DNA from: Endozoicomonas sp. SCSIO W0465
GTDB lineage: Bacteria; Pseudomonadota; Gammaproteobacteria; Pseudomonadales; Endozoicomonadaceae
Assembly: GCF_023716865.1 (NCBI RefSeq)
Contig: NZ_CP092417.1
Coordinates: 1-37,500, forward strand
DNA: 37,500 bases
Reading direction: 5' to 3'
The translations under genes and the position numbers were made by a program. Position 1 is the stretch's first letter; each line of letters starts with the position of its first letter. Below are positions 7,593 to 16,354 of the stretch, one piece after another. The notes under the pieces were generated by a model, which did not search any database, was not told the DNA's origin, and saw only the letters and a list, made by a program, of their open reading frames with translations.

Positions 7593-8351
7593 TCAGTTCA
7601 TGTTATTGAGTGCCTCGGCAATCCAGTTTCTGGTTGCATCATTTACTTCTGCCACAGAAAGCGTTTCCGTGTTAATCACCGGACCAATTTCAACCTGTAT
7701 GGTACCGGGACGTTTTAACCATGAATCATTCGGCCAGAAAACACCGGCATTATGAGCAATGGGAAGAATGTCCACATCGGCAGCTTTTGCCAGACCGGCG
7801 CCTCCACGGGAGAACTTTCCTGGTTCACCGGGGGGCGTTCGGGTTCCTTCCGGGAAAATGAGAACCCAGACGTTATGCTCAAGTGCCGCTTTACCCTGCT
7901 CCCTTACCTGTTGCAGTGCCTGTCGAGCATCCTTACGATTGATGGCGATGGGTTTGATTTTTTTAAAGGCCCAGCCAAAGAAGGGGATTTTCAGCAGCTC
8001 CTGTTTGATCACCTGAGTCTGGGGAGTCAATAACGTTTGCAGGTAAAGGGTTTCCCAAGTGCTTTGGTGGTTGCTGATAATGACACAAGGGGTGTTCGGT
8101 ATATTCTCACTTCCTTTTACCTCCCATCGTATGCCACAAATTAAACGACAAAGATATACCGATACCATGGCCCATGTTTTGACAAATATTCGGTGACGGA
8201 GTTTAAACCGGAAAGGATAAATAAACAGGATCATCAGCATTGCCCAGAACACCGTCCAGACTGCCAGTGACAAGTAAAAGACAATGGTCTTTATAAAAGA
8301 AAAGGTAGTGGCTACTGCCAGGGTAGTTGTAGAACCGACAGCTGATGACAT
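7593..8351 (-). CDS. plsC: 1-acyl-sn-glycerol-3-phosphate acyltransferase (PlsC family)
   Basis: The enzyme transfers a fatty acyl chain to the sn-2 position of lysophosphatidic acid, giving phosphatidic acid at the inner membrane. The 252 residues contain an N-terminal hydrophobic segment (about 22-45), the catalytic NHQSTWE block (H95, E100; a form of the HX4D/E motif) and the substrate motif FPEGTR (166-171). The ATG overlaps the gmhB stop by one base (TAATG), so the two are probably translationally coupled. plsC-gmhB-glyS-glyQ is a familiar order near the origin of pseudomonads. Among PlsC paralogues the exact substrate cannot be told from sequence. Confidence 0.92.
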   Translation of the reverse strand: MSSAVGSTTTLAVATTFSFIKTIVFYLSLAVWTVFWAMLMILFIYPFRFKLRHRIFVKTWAMVSVYLCRLICGIRWEVKGSENIPNTPCVIISNHQSTWETLYLQTLLTPQTQVIKQELLKIPFFGWAFKKIKPIAINRKDARQALQQVREQGKAALEHNVWVLIFPEGTRTPPGEPGKFSRGGAGLAKAADVDILPIAHNAGVFWPNDSWLKRPGTIQVEIGPVINTETLSVAEVNDATRNWIAEALNNMN

Positions 8352-8917
8352 TAAAATCCCTCTGAAAGTAATTCTTCTACAAAGCTGTTTAGATTGTTAT
8401 AAACAGGTACATCCCTGTTACCAGCAAGCACTTCTGGGTGTTCGATGAGTTTAGCTTGGGTTTTAAGGCCTTTGCCAGTCAATACCAGTGCAACCTTACA
8501 ACCACAGGCTACACCGGCCTGTAGATCACGAAGTGAATCGCCAACTACCCAGGTTTCTGCAGGGATGGCGTCATAGTCCGTAAAAATCTGATCAATGAGG
8601 CCCGTTTTTGGCTTTCTGCACTGACAGTGATCATCCGGACCGTGTGGGCAAAAATAGATACCATCAATTTGTCCCCCCCGGGCTTTGACCAGCCTGGTAA
8701 GCTTGTCATGCATGGCATCGAGCGCTTTGAGCGTGAAGTAGGCACGAGCCAATCCGGACTGGTTGGTCGCTACCACGACGCTGAAGCCCTCAGACGACAG
8801 TCGGGCAATGGCTTCAATACTTCCCACAATGGGAAGCCACTCTTCTGCGGATCGTATGTAATGGTCTGAATCTTCATTGATAACGCCATCCCGATCCAGA
8901 ATAACAAGCTTGGTCAT
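8351..8917 (-). CDS. gmhB: D-glycero-beta-D-manno-heptose 1,7-bisphosphate 7-phosphatase
   Basis: GmhB removes the 7-phosphate from heptose 1,7-bisphosphate in ADP-heptose synthesis. It is a HAD phosphatase with nucleophile motif DRDGVIN (D8, D10) and the zinc-binding C-x-H...C-x-C of this subfamily (C90, H92, C98, C100, followed by RKPKTG). The ATG at 8917 follows CAGGAGCACT and gives 188 residues (E. coli 191). A longer frame reaches 9049, but that would run into glyS and lacks similarity. The gene lies 61 bp downstream of glyS and just upstream of plsC. Confidence 0.95.
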   Translation of the reverse strand: MTKLVILDRDGVINEDSDHYIRSAEEWLPIVGSIEAIARLSSEGFSVVVATNQSGLARAYFTLKALDAMHDKLTRLVKARGGQIDGIYFCPHGPDDHCQCRKPKTGLIDQIFTDYDAIPAETWVVGDSLRDLQAGVACGCKVALVLTGKGLKTQAKLIEHPEVLAGNRDVPVYNNLNSFVEELLSEGF

Positions 8918-8930
8918 AGTGCTCCTGAAA

Positions 8931-8964
8931 CCCATATAAAGAAGTGCGGCCGGGGCGCCGCACT
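8931..8964 (-). terminator. Hairpin after glyS, likely terminator
   Basis: AGTGCGGC (8943-8950) and GCCGCACT (8957-8964) form a perfect 8-bp GC-rich stem around a 6-nt loop. On the minus strand it is followed by TTCTTTATAT, moderately T-rich. It probably reduces read-through from glyQS into gmhB-plsC. Confidence 0.7.
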
Positions 8965-8978
8965 GTATCAGGTGGTGC

Positions 8979-11093
8979 TTAGCTTTTCTGCAACAATGAG
9001 ATATCAGCGACCTGCAGGAACAGACTGCGTAATTGCTTGAGTAATGCATACCGGTTCAGACGGACTGCTTCTTCTTCTGCATTCACTAACACCTGGTCAA
9101 AGAACCGGTCTACAGGCTCTTTCAGTGCTGCCAGGTTGTCCATTACCACTGCATAGCGACCTGCTTCCAGAGCGGGAGCAATTTCCTGTTTTTTTACAAA
9201 GACAACTTTCGCAAGCTCAATTTCCGCCACTTCACGGAGCAGTGTTTCATCCAGTGCATCAGGAATAACAATGTCGCCCGCTTTAGCCAGAATATTTGAT
9301 ACACGCTTGTTGGCAGAAGCCAGTGCATCAGCTTCATTCATGGCATTAAAACGGGTAATTGCCTTGATGCGCAGATCAAAGTCCAATGGCCGGGTAGGGC
9401 GTAATGCCTTAACGGAGTTGACAATCTCAATAGCAATGCCTTCTTCCTGGTAAGCGGCGTCAAAACGCTCCAGCATGTAATTGACTATTGTCGTATTAAG
9501 GTTGTCCAGTGCCGGCAGGGAAACACCTTGCTCCTGATAGCCCTGAATTGCCTGATCAATCAACGCTACCAGATCAAGGTTGAGTTTCTTCTCAACAATG
9601 ATACGGAGTACACCAATGCTGGCACGGCGAAGAGCAAAAGGATCTTTGCTGCCGGTAGGTAGCTGGTTGATACCAAAAATACCGGTAATCGTGTCCACTT
9701 TATCGGCAATAGCAACGGCGCAGCCGATCAGTGTTGACGGCAGCTGATCACCGGCAAAGCGAGGCATGTATTGCTCATACAACGTCTTGCTGACTTCAGG
9801 ATTTTCACCATCGTTGTCGGCATAGTACTGACCCATGATGCCCTGAAGCTCCGGAAACTCCAGAACCATTTCAGACACCAGGTCGGATTTACACAGCTGA
9901 CCAGCACGTTCAGCAAGCTTGGCATCACCACCTTCAGTTTCTGCAATATAAGATGAAAGTCGTGCGATACGCTCAGTTTTGGCAAACACTGAGCCCAGTT
10001 GAGCCTGAAATACAATGGGCTTCAGTTTTTCACGACGATCGTCTTGTGTCTTTTTGCGATCTGTATCATAGAAGAACTTGGCATCAGCAAGACGGGGGCG
10101 AATAACTTTTTCATTACCCTCTACAACATGGCGAGGCCCGGAGCTTTCAATATTTGCCACGGTAATAAAGTGAGGCAGGAGTTTCCCTTCACTGTTTTCC
10201 ACATGGAAATATTTCTGATGTCCTTTCATGGAAGAGATCAGTGCTTCCGATGGAACGGAAAGGAATTCTTCATCAAAACGGCCGCAAAGGGCAACGGGCC
10301 ATTCGTTGAGAGCGGTTACTTCATCCAGAAGGTCCGGATCAATCACCGAGTGACCATTAATCGTGGTTGCAACTTGCTCAACCTGCTCACGAATGATTTC
10401 ACGACGGGTATCAAAGCTGGCAATAACTTTGCCCTGCTCACGGAGAGCCTGGGCATAATCTGCAGGTTTGGTAATGGTGATTGCCTGATGAGCGTGGAAG
10501 CGGTGACCACGGGTTGTATTACCTGACTTCAGGCCAAGGATTTCACAATCAATAACACTATTACCCTGTAGCATCAGCAGCCAGTGAACGGGACGAACAA
10601 ACTCGGTACGGCTGGCACCCCAGCGCATACGCTTTGGAATGGGCAGGTTATCCAGAGACTGGGTAACGATTTCCGGCAGCAAATCCCGGGTTGCTTCACC
10701 CGGTTTAACAGAACGGTAGACCAACCATGTGCCTTTTGGTGTCTCTTCCTGTTCCAGGTCTTCAAAATGAACACCGTTGGCACGGGCAAAACCAAGCGCT
10801 GCTTTGCTTGGGTTACCTTCGGCGTCATAGGCCGCTTTGATGGCCGGTCCTTTACGCTCAAGCTGTTGATCTGGCTGTGCGGTATCCAGGCCTGTGATCA
10901 GTAGAGCCAGGCGACGAGGGGCTGCAAACGACTCGTAACGGGTAAAGGTGATCTGGTTTTTTTCAAGACCGGAAATAATTCCCCGGGTAAATGCTTCAGA
11001 CAGACTCTTTAATGCCTTTGGTGGCAGCTCTTCGGTACCCAGCTCAATCAGGAAGTCTTCTTTATGCTCTTTATTAAGAGAAGTACTCATCAT
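8979..11093 (-). CDS. glyS: Glycyl-tRNA synthetase beta subunit
   Basis: GlyS is the large subunit of the bacterial alpha2-beta2 glycyl-tRNA synthetase and carries tRNA recognition. The 704 residues (E. coli 689) begin with the characteristic block DFLIELGTEELPPKAL and include SSMKGHQKYFHVE and KVDTITGIFGINQLPTGSKD. The C-terminus looks like the DALR-type anticodon-binding region (about 590-690). The first ATG (11093) overlaps the glyQ stop by 4 bp (ATGA), giving tight coupling that suits a 1:1 complex; the next codon is also ATG. Confidence 0.97.
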   Translation of the reverse strand: MMSTSLNKEHKEDFLIELGTEELPPKALKSLSEAFTRGIISGLEKNQITFTRYESFAAPRRLALLITGLDTAQPDQQLERKGPAIKAAYDAEGNPSKAALGFARANGVHFEDLEQEETPKGTWLVYRSVKPGEATRDLLPEIVTQSLDNLPIPKRMRWGASRTEFVRPVHWLLMLQGNSVIDCEILGLKSGNTTRGHRFHAHQAITITKPADYAQALREQGKVIASFDTRREIIREQVEQVATTINGHSVIDPDLLDEVTALNEWPVALCGRFDEEFLSVPSEALISSMKGHQKYFHVENSEGKLLPHFITVANIESSGPRHVVEGNEKVIRPRLADAKFFYDTDRKKTQDDRREKLKPIVFQAQLGSVFAKTERIARLSSYIAETEGGDAKLAERAGQLCKSDLVSEMVLEFPELQGIMGQYYADNDGENPEVSKTLYEQYMPRFAGDQLPSTLIGCAVAIADKVDTITGIFGINQLPTGSKDPFALRRASIGVLRIIVEKKLNLDLVALIDQAIQGYQEQGVSLPALDNLNTTIVNYMLERFDAAYQEEGIAIEIVNSVKALRPTRPLDFDLRIKAITRFNAMNEADALASANKRVSNILAKAGDIVIPDALDETLLREVAEIELAKVVFVKKQEIAPALEAGRYAVVMDNLAALKEPVDRFFDQVLVNAEEEAVRLNRYALLKQLRSLFLQVADISLLQKS

Positions 11094-12067
11094 TTTTCCT
11101 CCTGCGTGCTTTCTTTCGCTGCTTCTTTGGCAAGAGAGGCCAGAACATCGTTACGAATGTTTTCATCGGCAAGAGGGAAACCAAGCTCGTGACGTTTATC
11201 GAAGTAAGCCCTGGCGACGGCTCTGGCCAGGGTTCTGACGCGCAGGATAAAGCGCTGACGTTCAGTCACTGAGATGGCGTGACGGGCATCCAGCAGGTTA
11301 AAGGTGTGTGAAGCTTTCAGAACATACTCATAAGCCGGTAGAGGCAGGCCGATGTCAACCAGCTTCCGGGATTCACCCTCAAAGAAGTCAAAATGTCTGA
11401 ACAGTTCTTCAATGTCAGCATGCTCAAAGTTGAATGTGGACATTTCAACTTCCTGCTGATGGAACACATCACCGTAAGTGACCGGACCTTGTGGACCAAT
11501 CGTCCAGACCAGGTCATAAACGTTATCCACACCCTGAATATACATGGCCAGACGTTCAAGACCATAGGTGATCTCACCGGTAACCGGGTAGCATTCAATG
11601 CCGCCGACCTGCTGGAAATAGGTGAATTGGGTGACTTCCATACCGTTCATCCAGACTTCCCAACCAAGACCCCAGGCACCCAGTGTCGGTGACTCCCAGT
11701 TGTCTTCAACAAAACGAATATCATGAACCAGTGGGTCGATTCCCAGCTGACGGAGAGAGTCCAGATACAGCTCCTGAATGTTATCGGGAGAAGGCTTCAT
11801 CACCACCTGGAATTGGTAATAATGTTGCAGACGATTTGGGTTTTCACCGTAACGGCCATCGGTTGGACGGCGGCTGGGCTGAACGTAGGCAGAGTTCCAG
11901 TTTTCCGGACCGATGGCTCGCAGGAAAGTGGCTGGATGGAAAGTACCAGCACCCACTTCCATATCCAGTGGTTGCATGATAACGCAGCCCTGTTGGGCCC
12001 AGAATTGTTGAAGGGCGAGGATCAGCCCCTGAAATGTCTTGATATCTGGCGTACTCTGGGAAGTCAC
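11090..12067 (-). CDS. glyQ: Glycyl-tRNA synthetase alpha subunit
   Basis: GlyQ holds the class II catalytic site that activates glycine. Family blocks include TFQGLILALQQFWAQQGC, PLDMEVGAGTFHP, YVQPSRRPTDGRYGENPNRL and GWEVWMNGMEVTQFTYFQQV. I chose the GTG at 12067: it follows AGGGG at 7 nt and begins just before the conserved start of the family, giving 325 residues (E. coli 303). The frame stays open to 12286, but the extra 73 residues look non-coding and overlap the divergent promoter region. A charged C-terminal tail ending KESTQEEK is longer than in E. coli. Confidence 0.94.
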   Translation of the reverse strand: MTSQSTPDIKTFQGLILALQQFWAQQGCVIMQPLDMEVGAGTFHPATFLRAIGPENWNSAYVQPSRRPTDGRYGENPNRLQHYYQFQVVMKPSPDNIQELYLDSLRQLGIDPLVHDIRFVEDNWESPTLGAWGLGWEVWMNGMEVTQFTYFQQVGGIECYPVTGEITYGLERLAMYIQGVDNVYDLVWTIGPQGPVTYGDVFHQQEVEMSTFNFEHADIEELFRHFDFFEGESRKLVDIGLPLPAYEYVLKASHTFNLLDARHAISVTERQRFILRVRTLARAVARAYFDKRHELGFPLADENIRNDVLASLAKEAAKESTQEEK

Positions 12068-12126
12068 TTTTCTACCCCTGTAAAAATAGAGAGCGATTAT
12101 ACCGGTTTGTGCCGTTAAGTTTAAGC

Positions 12127-12155
12127 TGTGGATAAGCTGTGAAAAACGTGGGTAA
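12127..12155 (-). promoter_or_regulatory. DnaA-box cluster between glyQ and the permease gene
   Basis: Three DnaA-box-like 9-mers stand in the same orientation: TGTGGATAA (12127-12135, perfect), TGTGAAAAA (12138-12146, one mismatch) and CGTGGGTAA (12147-12155, two mismatches). Starts are 11 and 9 bp apart, close to one helical turn. Possible roles are DnaA-dependent regulation of the divergent genes or titration of DnaA near the origin. A TATAAT follows at 12169-12174, without a convincing -35 element. Confidence 0.5.
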
Positions 12156-12177
12156 GCTTGATGAATACTATAATTCC

Positions 12178-13233
12178 ATGATTCATTGGGCAGTAAGGTT
12201 TTTCTCCATGGTTGTTGTCGATTTTTTGTATACATTAGCCATGTTGGTGTGGCACATGCTCTGGCCGTTGGTCTTTGGATTTTCACTGTCGGCAGTCATT
12301 CGCAGTTATGTTCCCGGCGAGATGATTATCAGGCGGCTGGGAGAAAATGGCGTGATCAGCGGGTTGATTGCCACGGCTTTTGGCGCAGTATCATCGGTCT
12401 GTAATTATGCCACCGTGGGTATGGGGCATACGCTCCGGCTGAAAGGAGCCAGCTGGGGGAACACGCTGGCCTATATGATCGCAAGTACCAATATCGGCAT
12501 CACCATGCTGATTGCGGTTTATGGTTTTCTTGGCCCGGTATTTCTTAACGTCATGGTGGTTGCGGGACTGATTTTTCTGGTGTTGAGCTACTTGTTAAGT
12601 ATTGTGTTTACTATGCCCGCACCGGAAGAGCCGAAAGATGCTGATGCGATGGCCATGAAAGAAAAGAATAACTGGCAGGCGGCTTGTGATTACTTTCGGG
12701 ATGATGTGGCTATGACCCGTAAAGATATCCTGACGGGGTTTGTTGTGGCATCGGCCGTGAGTGTTTTTATGCCTCCAGCCTGGTGGGATGTCATTTTCGG
12801 TAGTTATCAGGATCACGGTGTGATGGCATGGGGGTGGAATGCCGTCATGGGCATTATCGTGACCATTATTACCTTTGGTTGCTCTATCGGGAATGTGTCA
12901 TTGGCAGCCGTCATGTGGTGGCATGGTGTTTCATCCGGCGGTGTAATGGCTTTTCTTCTGGCTTCGTTGCTGACCTTTCCCATGTTGAAGGTGACCGCTG
13001 GCTATTACGGCATGAAAACCACCATTAAGAGTACCATTGTGTTGTCATTGGGTATCATTCTCTCTTGCCTGATGATTGATGCTCTTCTTCAGGCGTACTC
13101 AATCACTCTGGTCCGCAACAATGTGATTACCATGACGTCGGGAAATGGGATGTTATTTACTGTGGCCATGAATATTGCTTTTGCTATTTTGGCTGTGCTC
13201 ATGTATCGGAAAGGCAGGAAGATGAGTATGTGA
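12178..13233 (+). CDS. Permease of the DUF318/ArsP_1 type
   Basis: This is a multi-pass membrane protein with about eight hydrophobic segments, resembling predicted permeases of the YraQ/ArsP_1 (DUF318) family. Repeated glycine-rich membrane motifs are visible (FGAVSSVCNYATVGMGH, FGCSIGNVSLAAVMWWHGV), one in each half, as expected for an internally duplicated transporter. The substrate is unknown; some family members export organoarsenicals, but nothing nearby supports arsenic resistance. The start is uncertain: GTG 12139 (364 residues) overlaps the DnaA-box cluster, ATG 12178 (351) is used here, and ATG 12208 (341) has an AAGG 9 nt upstream. The gene is divergent from glyQ and convergent with trkH. 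Confidence 0.75.
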   Translation: MIHWAVRFFSMVVVDFLYTLAMLVWHMLWPLVFGFSLSAVIRSYVPGEMIIRRLGENGVISGLIATAFGAVSSVCNYATVGMGHTLRLKGASWGNTLAYMIASTNIGITMLIAVYGFLGPVFLNVMVVAGLIFLVLSYLLSIVFTMPAPEEPKDADAMAMKEKNNWQAACDYFRDDVAMTRKDILTGFVVASAVSVFMPPAWWDVIFGSYQDHGVMAWGWNAVMGIIVTIITFGCSIGNVSLAAVMWWHGVSSGGVMAFLLASLLTFPMLKVTAGYYGMKTTIKSTIVLSLGIILSCLMIDALLQAYSITLVRNNVITMTSGNGMLFTVAMNIAFAILAVLMYRKGRKMSM

Positions 13234-13258
13234 TACTCTCCTCCCTGCGGCTATTGCG

Positions 13259-14710
13259 TCAGTAACGCCAGAAGGTTGGAGTAAACAACACCAGAAGGGT
13301 AAAAATTTCCAGACGTCCCAACAGCATGGCAAAAGCAAGAATCCATTTTGCCGTATCAGGCAGGCTCTGATAGCTGAACGCAGCCTCGCCAAGGGCGGGT
13401 CCAAGGTTATTCAGGCACGATGCGATGGTTGAGAATGCGGTAGTAAAGTCCAATCCTGTGGCCAGTAAAGCCAGAAAGAGAAGAACAAACATTAAAATAT
13501 ACGTTGCAAAGAATCCCCATACCGCTTCACCTACCCTTGTGCTCATTGGTTTACTGCCAATTTTGATGGTAAATACAGCATTTGGATGAACTAAACGACG
13601 AAGCTCTCTTATTCCCTGTTTGGCAATCAGAACAACCCTGATGACTTTCATCCCCCCGGCAGTAGAGCCTGCACATCCCCCCATGAAGCTGGTAAAAAAC
13701 AACAGCAGTGGCAGAAACATTGGCCATGATGAAAAGCTGGAGGATGAGGTATAGCCAGTGGTTGTGGCGACCGACACCATCTCAAACAGACCATAGCGGA
13801 AGGACTTGGTCAGGGAGTACGTATCAGAAAGATAGAGCGTTGCAACGGTTATTGTCCCAACAACACCCAGAATGGCCAGAAACCATTTAACTTCTGGATC
13901 CTGAATATAGTGGGTCAGTGACTTATGTCGCCAGGCGATAAAATGAAGGGCAAAATTGAGGCCGGCAATCAGCATGAAAAAGATGGCGACAGAGATAATC
14001 ATGGGAGAGTTGAAATGCCCCATGCTGCCGTCGTAAGTGGAGAAGCCTCCGATAGCGATGGTTGTGAAACTGTGGCATATCGCATCAAACAGGTTCATGC
14101 CTGCCAGCCAATAAGCCAGGGCGCAGGCCGTGGTTAGAAAGAGATAAAGAAACCAGAGCGCTTTGGCTGTTTCGGTAATTCTGGGCGTCAGTTTTGAATC
14201 TTTAACTGGCCCGGGCATCTCTGTTCGATAGAGCTGCATACCGCCAATCCCAAGCATTGGAAGAATGGCGACTGCCAGCACAATAATCCCCATTCCTCCA
14301 AGCCATTGCAGCTGTTGCCGGTAAAATAGAATAGAGCGGGGCAGGTGCTCAATACCGGTCAGAATGGTTGCCCCTGTCGTTGTTAAGCCCGACATGGACT
14401 CAAACAGTGCATCGGTAATGCTCAGTGCCGGACTTTCCATTAATAGAAAGGGCAGTGAGCCCACGGTTCCCAGAACAATCCAGAACAGTGCAGTCACCAG
14501 AAACCCTTCACGGGTGCGCAACTCACTTTTGGTATGCCGAAAAGGGAACCAGAGAAGAGTCCCTAGCAGCAATGTTAATAAGAAGGTGTAAATAAAAATG
14601 GTAATTTCCTGCTCGTGATAAAGCAGAGCAACAACGATCGGAGGAAGGCTGGACGTGCTGAATAAAATTAACAAAATGCCCAATATGGACAGAATAACCT
14701 GAAACTGCAT
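13259..14710 (-). CDS. trkH: Trk system potassium uptake protein TrkH
   Basis: TrkH is the membrane channel subunit of the Trk potassium uptake system, gated by the cytoplasmic NAD/ATP-binding protein TrkA. The 483 residues equal E. coli TrkH in length and align along the whole protein. Filter-loop segments such as SGLTTTGATI, SFTTIAIGGFSTYD, VSVATTTGYT and CLNNLGPALG mark the four pore repeats, and it ends VLFTPTFWRY. The ATG follows AGGAGCACC. trkA lies upstream on the same strand but 3.9 kb away, separated by an IS4-type element and two duplicated genes, so trkH probably needs its own promoter or one supplied by the insert. Confidence 0.97.
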   Translation of the reverse strand: MQFQVILSILGILLILFSTSSLPPIVVALLYHEQEITIFIYTFLLTLLLGTLLWFPFRHTKSELRTREGFLVTALFWIVLGTVGSLPFLLMESPALSITDALFESMSGLTTTGATILTGIEHLPRSILFYRQQLQWLGGMGIIVLAVAILPMLGIGGMQLYRTEMPGPVKDSKLTPRITETAKALWFLYLFLTTACALAYWLAGMNLFDAICHSFTTIAIGGFSTYDGSMGHFNSPMIISVAIFFMLIAGLNFALHFIAWRHKSLTHYIQDPEVKWFLAILGVVGTITVATLYLSDTYSLTKSFRYGLFEMVSVATTTGYTSSSSFSSWPMFLPLLLFFTSFMGGCAGSTAGGMKVIRVVLIAKQGIRELRRLVHPNAVFTIKIGSKPMSTRVGEAVWGFFATYILMFVLLFLALLATGLDFTTAFSTIASCLNNLGPALGEAAFSYQSLPDTAKWILAFAMLLGRLEIFTLLVLFTPTFWRY

Positions 14711-14799
14711 GGTGCTCCTGCTTCATCCAGTACCAATACCTGACGATATGGAGTAGGGAATATGCCGTGTACTCACATAACCTGCCTTGGTGGATTCTT

Positions 14800-14809
14800 A
14801 TAATAGCTA
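14800..14809. repeat. Target site duplication, left copy
   Basis: ATAATAGCTA directly precedes the left end of the IS4-type element and recurs directly after its right end (16242-16251). A 10-bp duplication fits the IS4 family. Confidence 0.9.
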
Positions 14810-16241
14810 CTTAGGGTAGACATTAAGCTCAAAAAAGGTTCGTTTCCGGCGGCAGAACCCACCTTGAACAGCCACAATAAAGCTTCGAAACCATTATCAA
14901 TGGCTGAACAAGATGAGTACTGCAAATAGTAGATTAGTTGAAAAAAACTGTTGACCTGTTTCGACCGGTCAGAACTCCTAAGTATGGCGGAACAGCTTGG
15001 TTTTACTATACGACAGCGAGATATCCGTCCTTTGGATTTTATCCTCTCACTGATCGATGCCCTCGCTGGTGATGGAAACTGCGATACCCAGGCGGATCTA
15101 CACCGTAAATTTAACGAGTTGACGGGGCTGAATGTCTCTTATCGTTCTTGGGCAAATCAAGCTAAAAAGGACGCGCTGCCTACTCTTATCCTGTGGCTAT
15201 GGGTGCAGTGTCTGGAAATATTTTCCCGCAAAGTCATGGCGTTTGATGAAGACAGTCCATTTTCAGAGTTTGAGCACATTCTGATTCAGGACGGTTCGTC
15301 ACAAGCTGTCTATGATGCCCTGAAAGAAGCATTTCCCGGCAGGTTCTCAACGGTCAGTCCTGCTGCCGTCGAGCTTCATACGACAATGGATCTTCTCACC
15401 AACAACCTGGTGCGGGTGCAGCTGACTGAAGATACCCGTTCAGAAAGAGACTGTCTGCCACCACTGCCAACATCCATGGCCTATATCCTGATGCTAATGG
15501 ATGCCGGTTATTTTGAGCTGGAACTCTTTGCCGCTATTGATGACAGGGAGGGTTCTTTTATCTGCAAGGCACCTCAGAGTATCAACCCGACGATACTCAG
15601 CGCGGTACGGGAGGATGGCAAGAATCTCAATCGCTACAAAGGACAAAAACTGAAGGATGTACTGTCTGGCTTCCCCAAAGACCAGTGCCTCGACCTGGAT
15701 GTAGAATGGCCGGGATTCAAAGCCTGGCCATTCCGCTTGGTTGTCCGCTGGAATGACAAAAAACAGAAGTGGGTTTTCGTTGTGACCAACCTGAACCGGG
15801 TGGAGTTCACCTTGAGTGATGTGCTCCAGGCCTATCGTCTACGGTGGCAGATAGAGCTGATTTTCAAAGAGATCAAATCCTATTCAGGGTGGCATCGTTT
15901 TAACACCAAATCAGCGACACTGGTGTTTAGCCTGATTCTGATGTCCTTTGTGGTTGTGACGTTGAAAAGGTACCTTGCCCATGCTGCACAGGCGAACCTC
16001 TGTGAAAGTGGGAGCATTGAGGAAATCTCGACGCACAAGGTGATGAAAAGTGGGACTCACCTGTTTGGTAATGTGATTTCATCGTTGATGAATGCAGGAA
16101 AGTCATTGGTCTCATGCATTAAAAAGCTACTGGACTTCTGGGGAAATAATGCGAAACGAGAACACCCTGCACGGGATGGTTGTTCAGGGCGTACAAGATT
16201 AGGCCTTTGTGCGGTGGGTGGGGCTTAATGTCTACCTTAAG
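14810..16241 (+). mobile_element. Complete IS4-family insertion sequence, 1432 bp
   Basis: The ends are imperfect inverted repeats: left CTTAGGGTAGACATTAAGC (14810-14828) and right GCTTAATGTCTACCTTAAG (16223-16241), matching at 18 of 19 positions. A 10-bp direct repeat ATAATAGCTA flanks both sides. Inside is one transposase gene on the plus strand whose stop codon lies in the right repeat. Intact ends, target duplication and reading frame indicate a recent, potentially active insertion. It lies upstream of trkH, between that gene and the duplicated gene pair. Confidence 0.94.
14951..16228 (+). CDS. IS4-family transposase (DDE)
   Basis: The protein catalyses cut-and-paste movement of the surrounding element. 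Likely catalytic residues are D114 (in IQDGSS), D184 (in MDAGYF) and E302 in the IS4 signature YRLRWQIELIFKEIK (Y-2-R-3-E-6-K). The frame of 425 residues opens with TTG at 14951; ATG at 14984 (414 residues) is the alternative, and neither has a good Shine-Dalgarno. The TTG version keeps an N-terminal helix that resembles the family. The stop codon is part of the right inverted repeat. Confidence 0.92.
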   Translation: MTCFDRSELLSMAEQLGFTIRQRDIRPLDFILSLIDALAGDGNCDTQADLHRKFNELTGLNVSYRSWANQAKKDALPTLILWLWVQCLEIFSRKVMAFDEDSPFSEFEHILIQDGSSQAVYDALKEAFPGRFSTVSPAAVELHTTMDLLTNNLVRVQLTEDTRSERDCLPPLPTSMAYILMLMDAGYFELELFAAIDDREGSFICKAPQSINPTILSAVREDGKNLNRYKGQKLKDVLSGFPKDQCLDLDVEWPGFKAWPFRLVVRWNDKKQKWVFVVTNLNRVEFTLSDVLQAYRLRWQIELIFKEIKSYSGWHRFNTKSATLVFSLILMSFVVVTLKRYLAHAAQANLCESGSIEEISTHKVMKSGTHLFGNVISSLMNAGKSLVSCIKKLLDFWGNNAKREHPARDGCSGRTRLGLCAVGGA

Positions 16242-16251
16242 ATAATAGCTA
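16242..16251. repeat. Target site duplication, right copy
   Basis: ATAATAGCTA follows the right end of the IS4-type element. Joining the flanks gives TTCTTATA-ATAGC-TATAAGAA, so the pre-insertion target was an 8-bp inverted repeat. Confidence 0.9.
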
Positions 16252-16354
16252 TAAGAAATTCTACTTTTATGTGTTAGCAGATTACTCCCTATCCATAGGG
16301 AAAACAAAGCCTGAACACCTTATTGTTAGACAAAAAAGGAGACTACATAACATT

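Noticed and set aside
12068..12286. 73-residue N-terminal extension of glyQ
   Set aside because: It has no family similarity, and a GTG with a good Shine-Dalgarno lies exactly at the conserved start.
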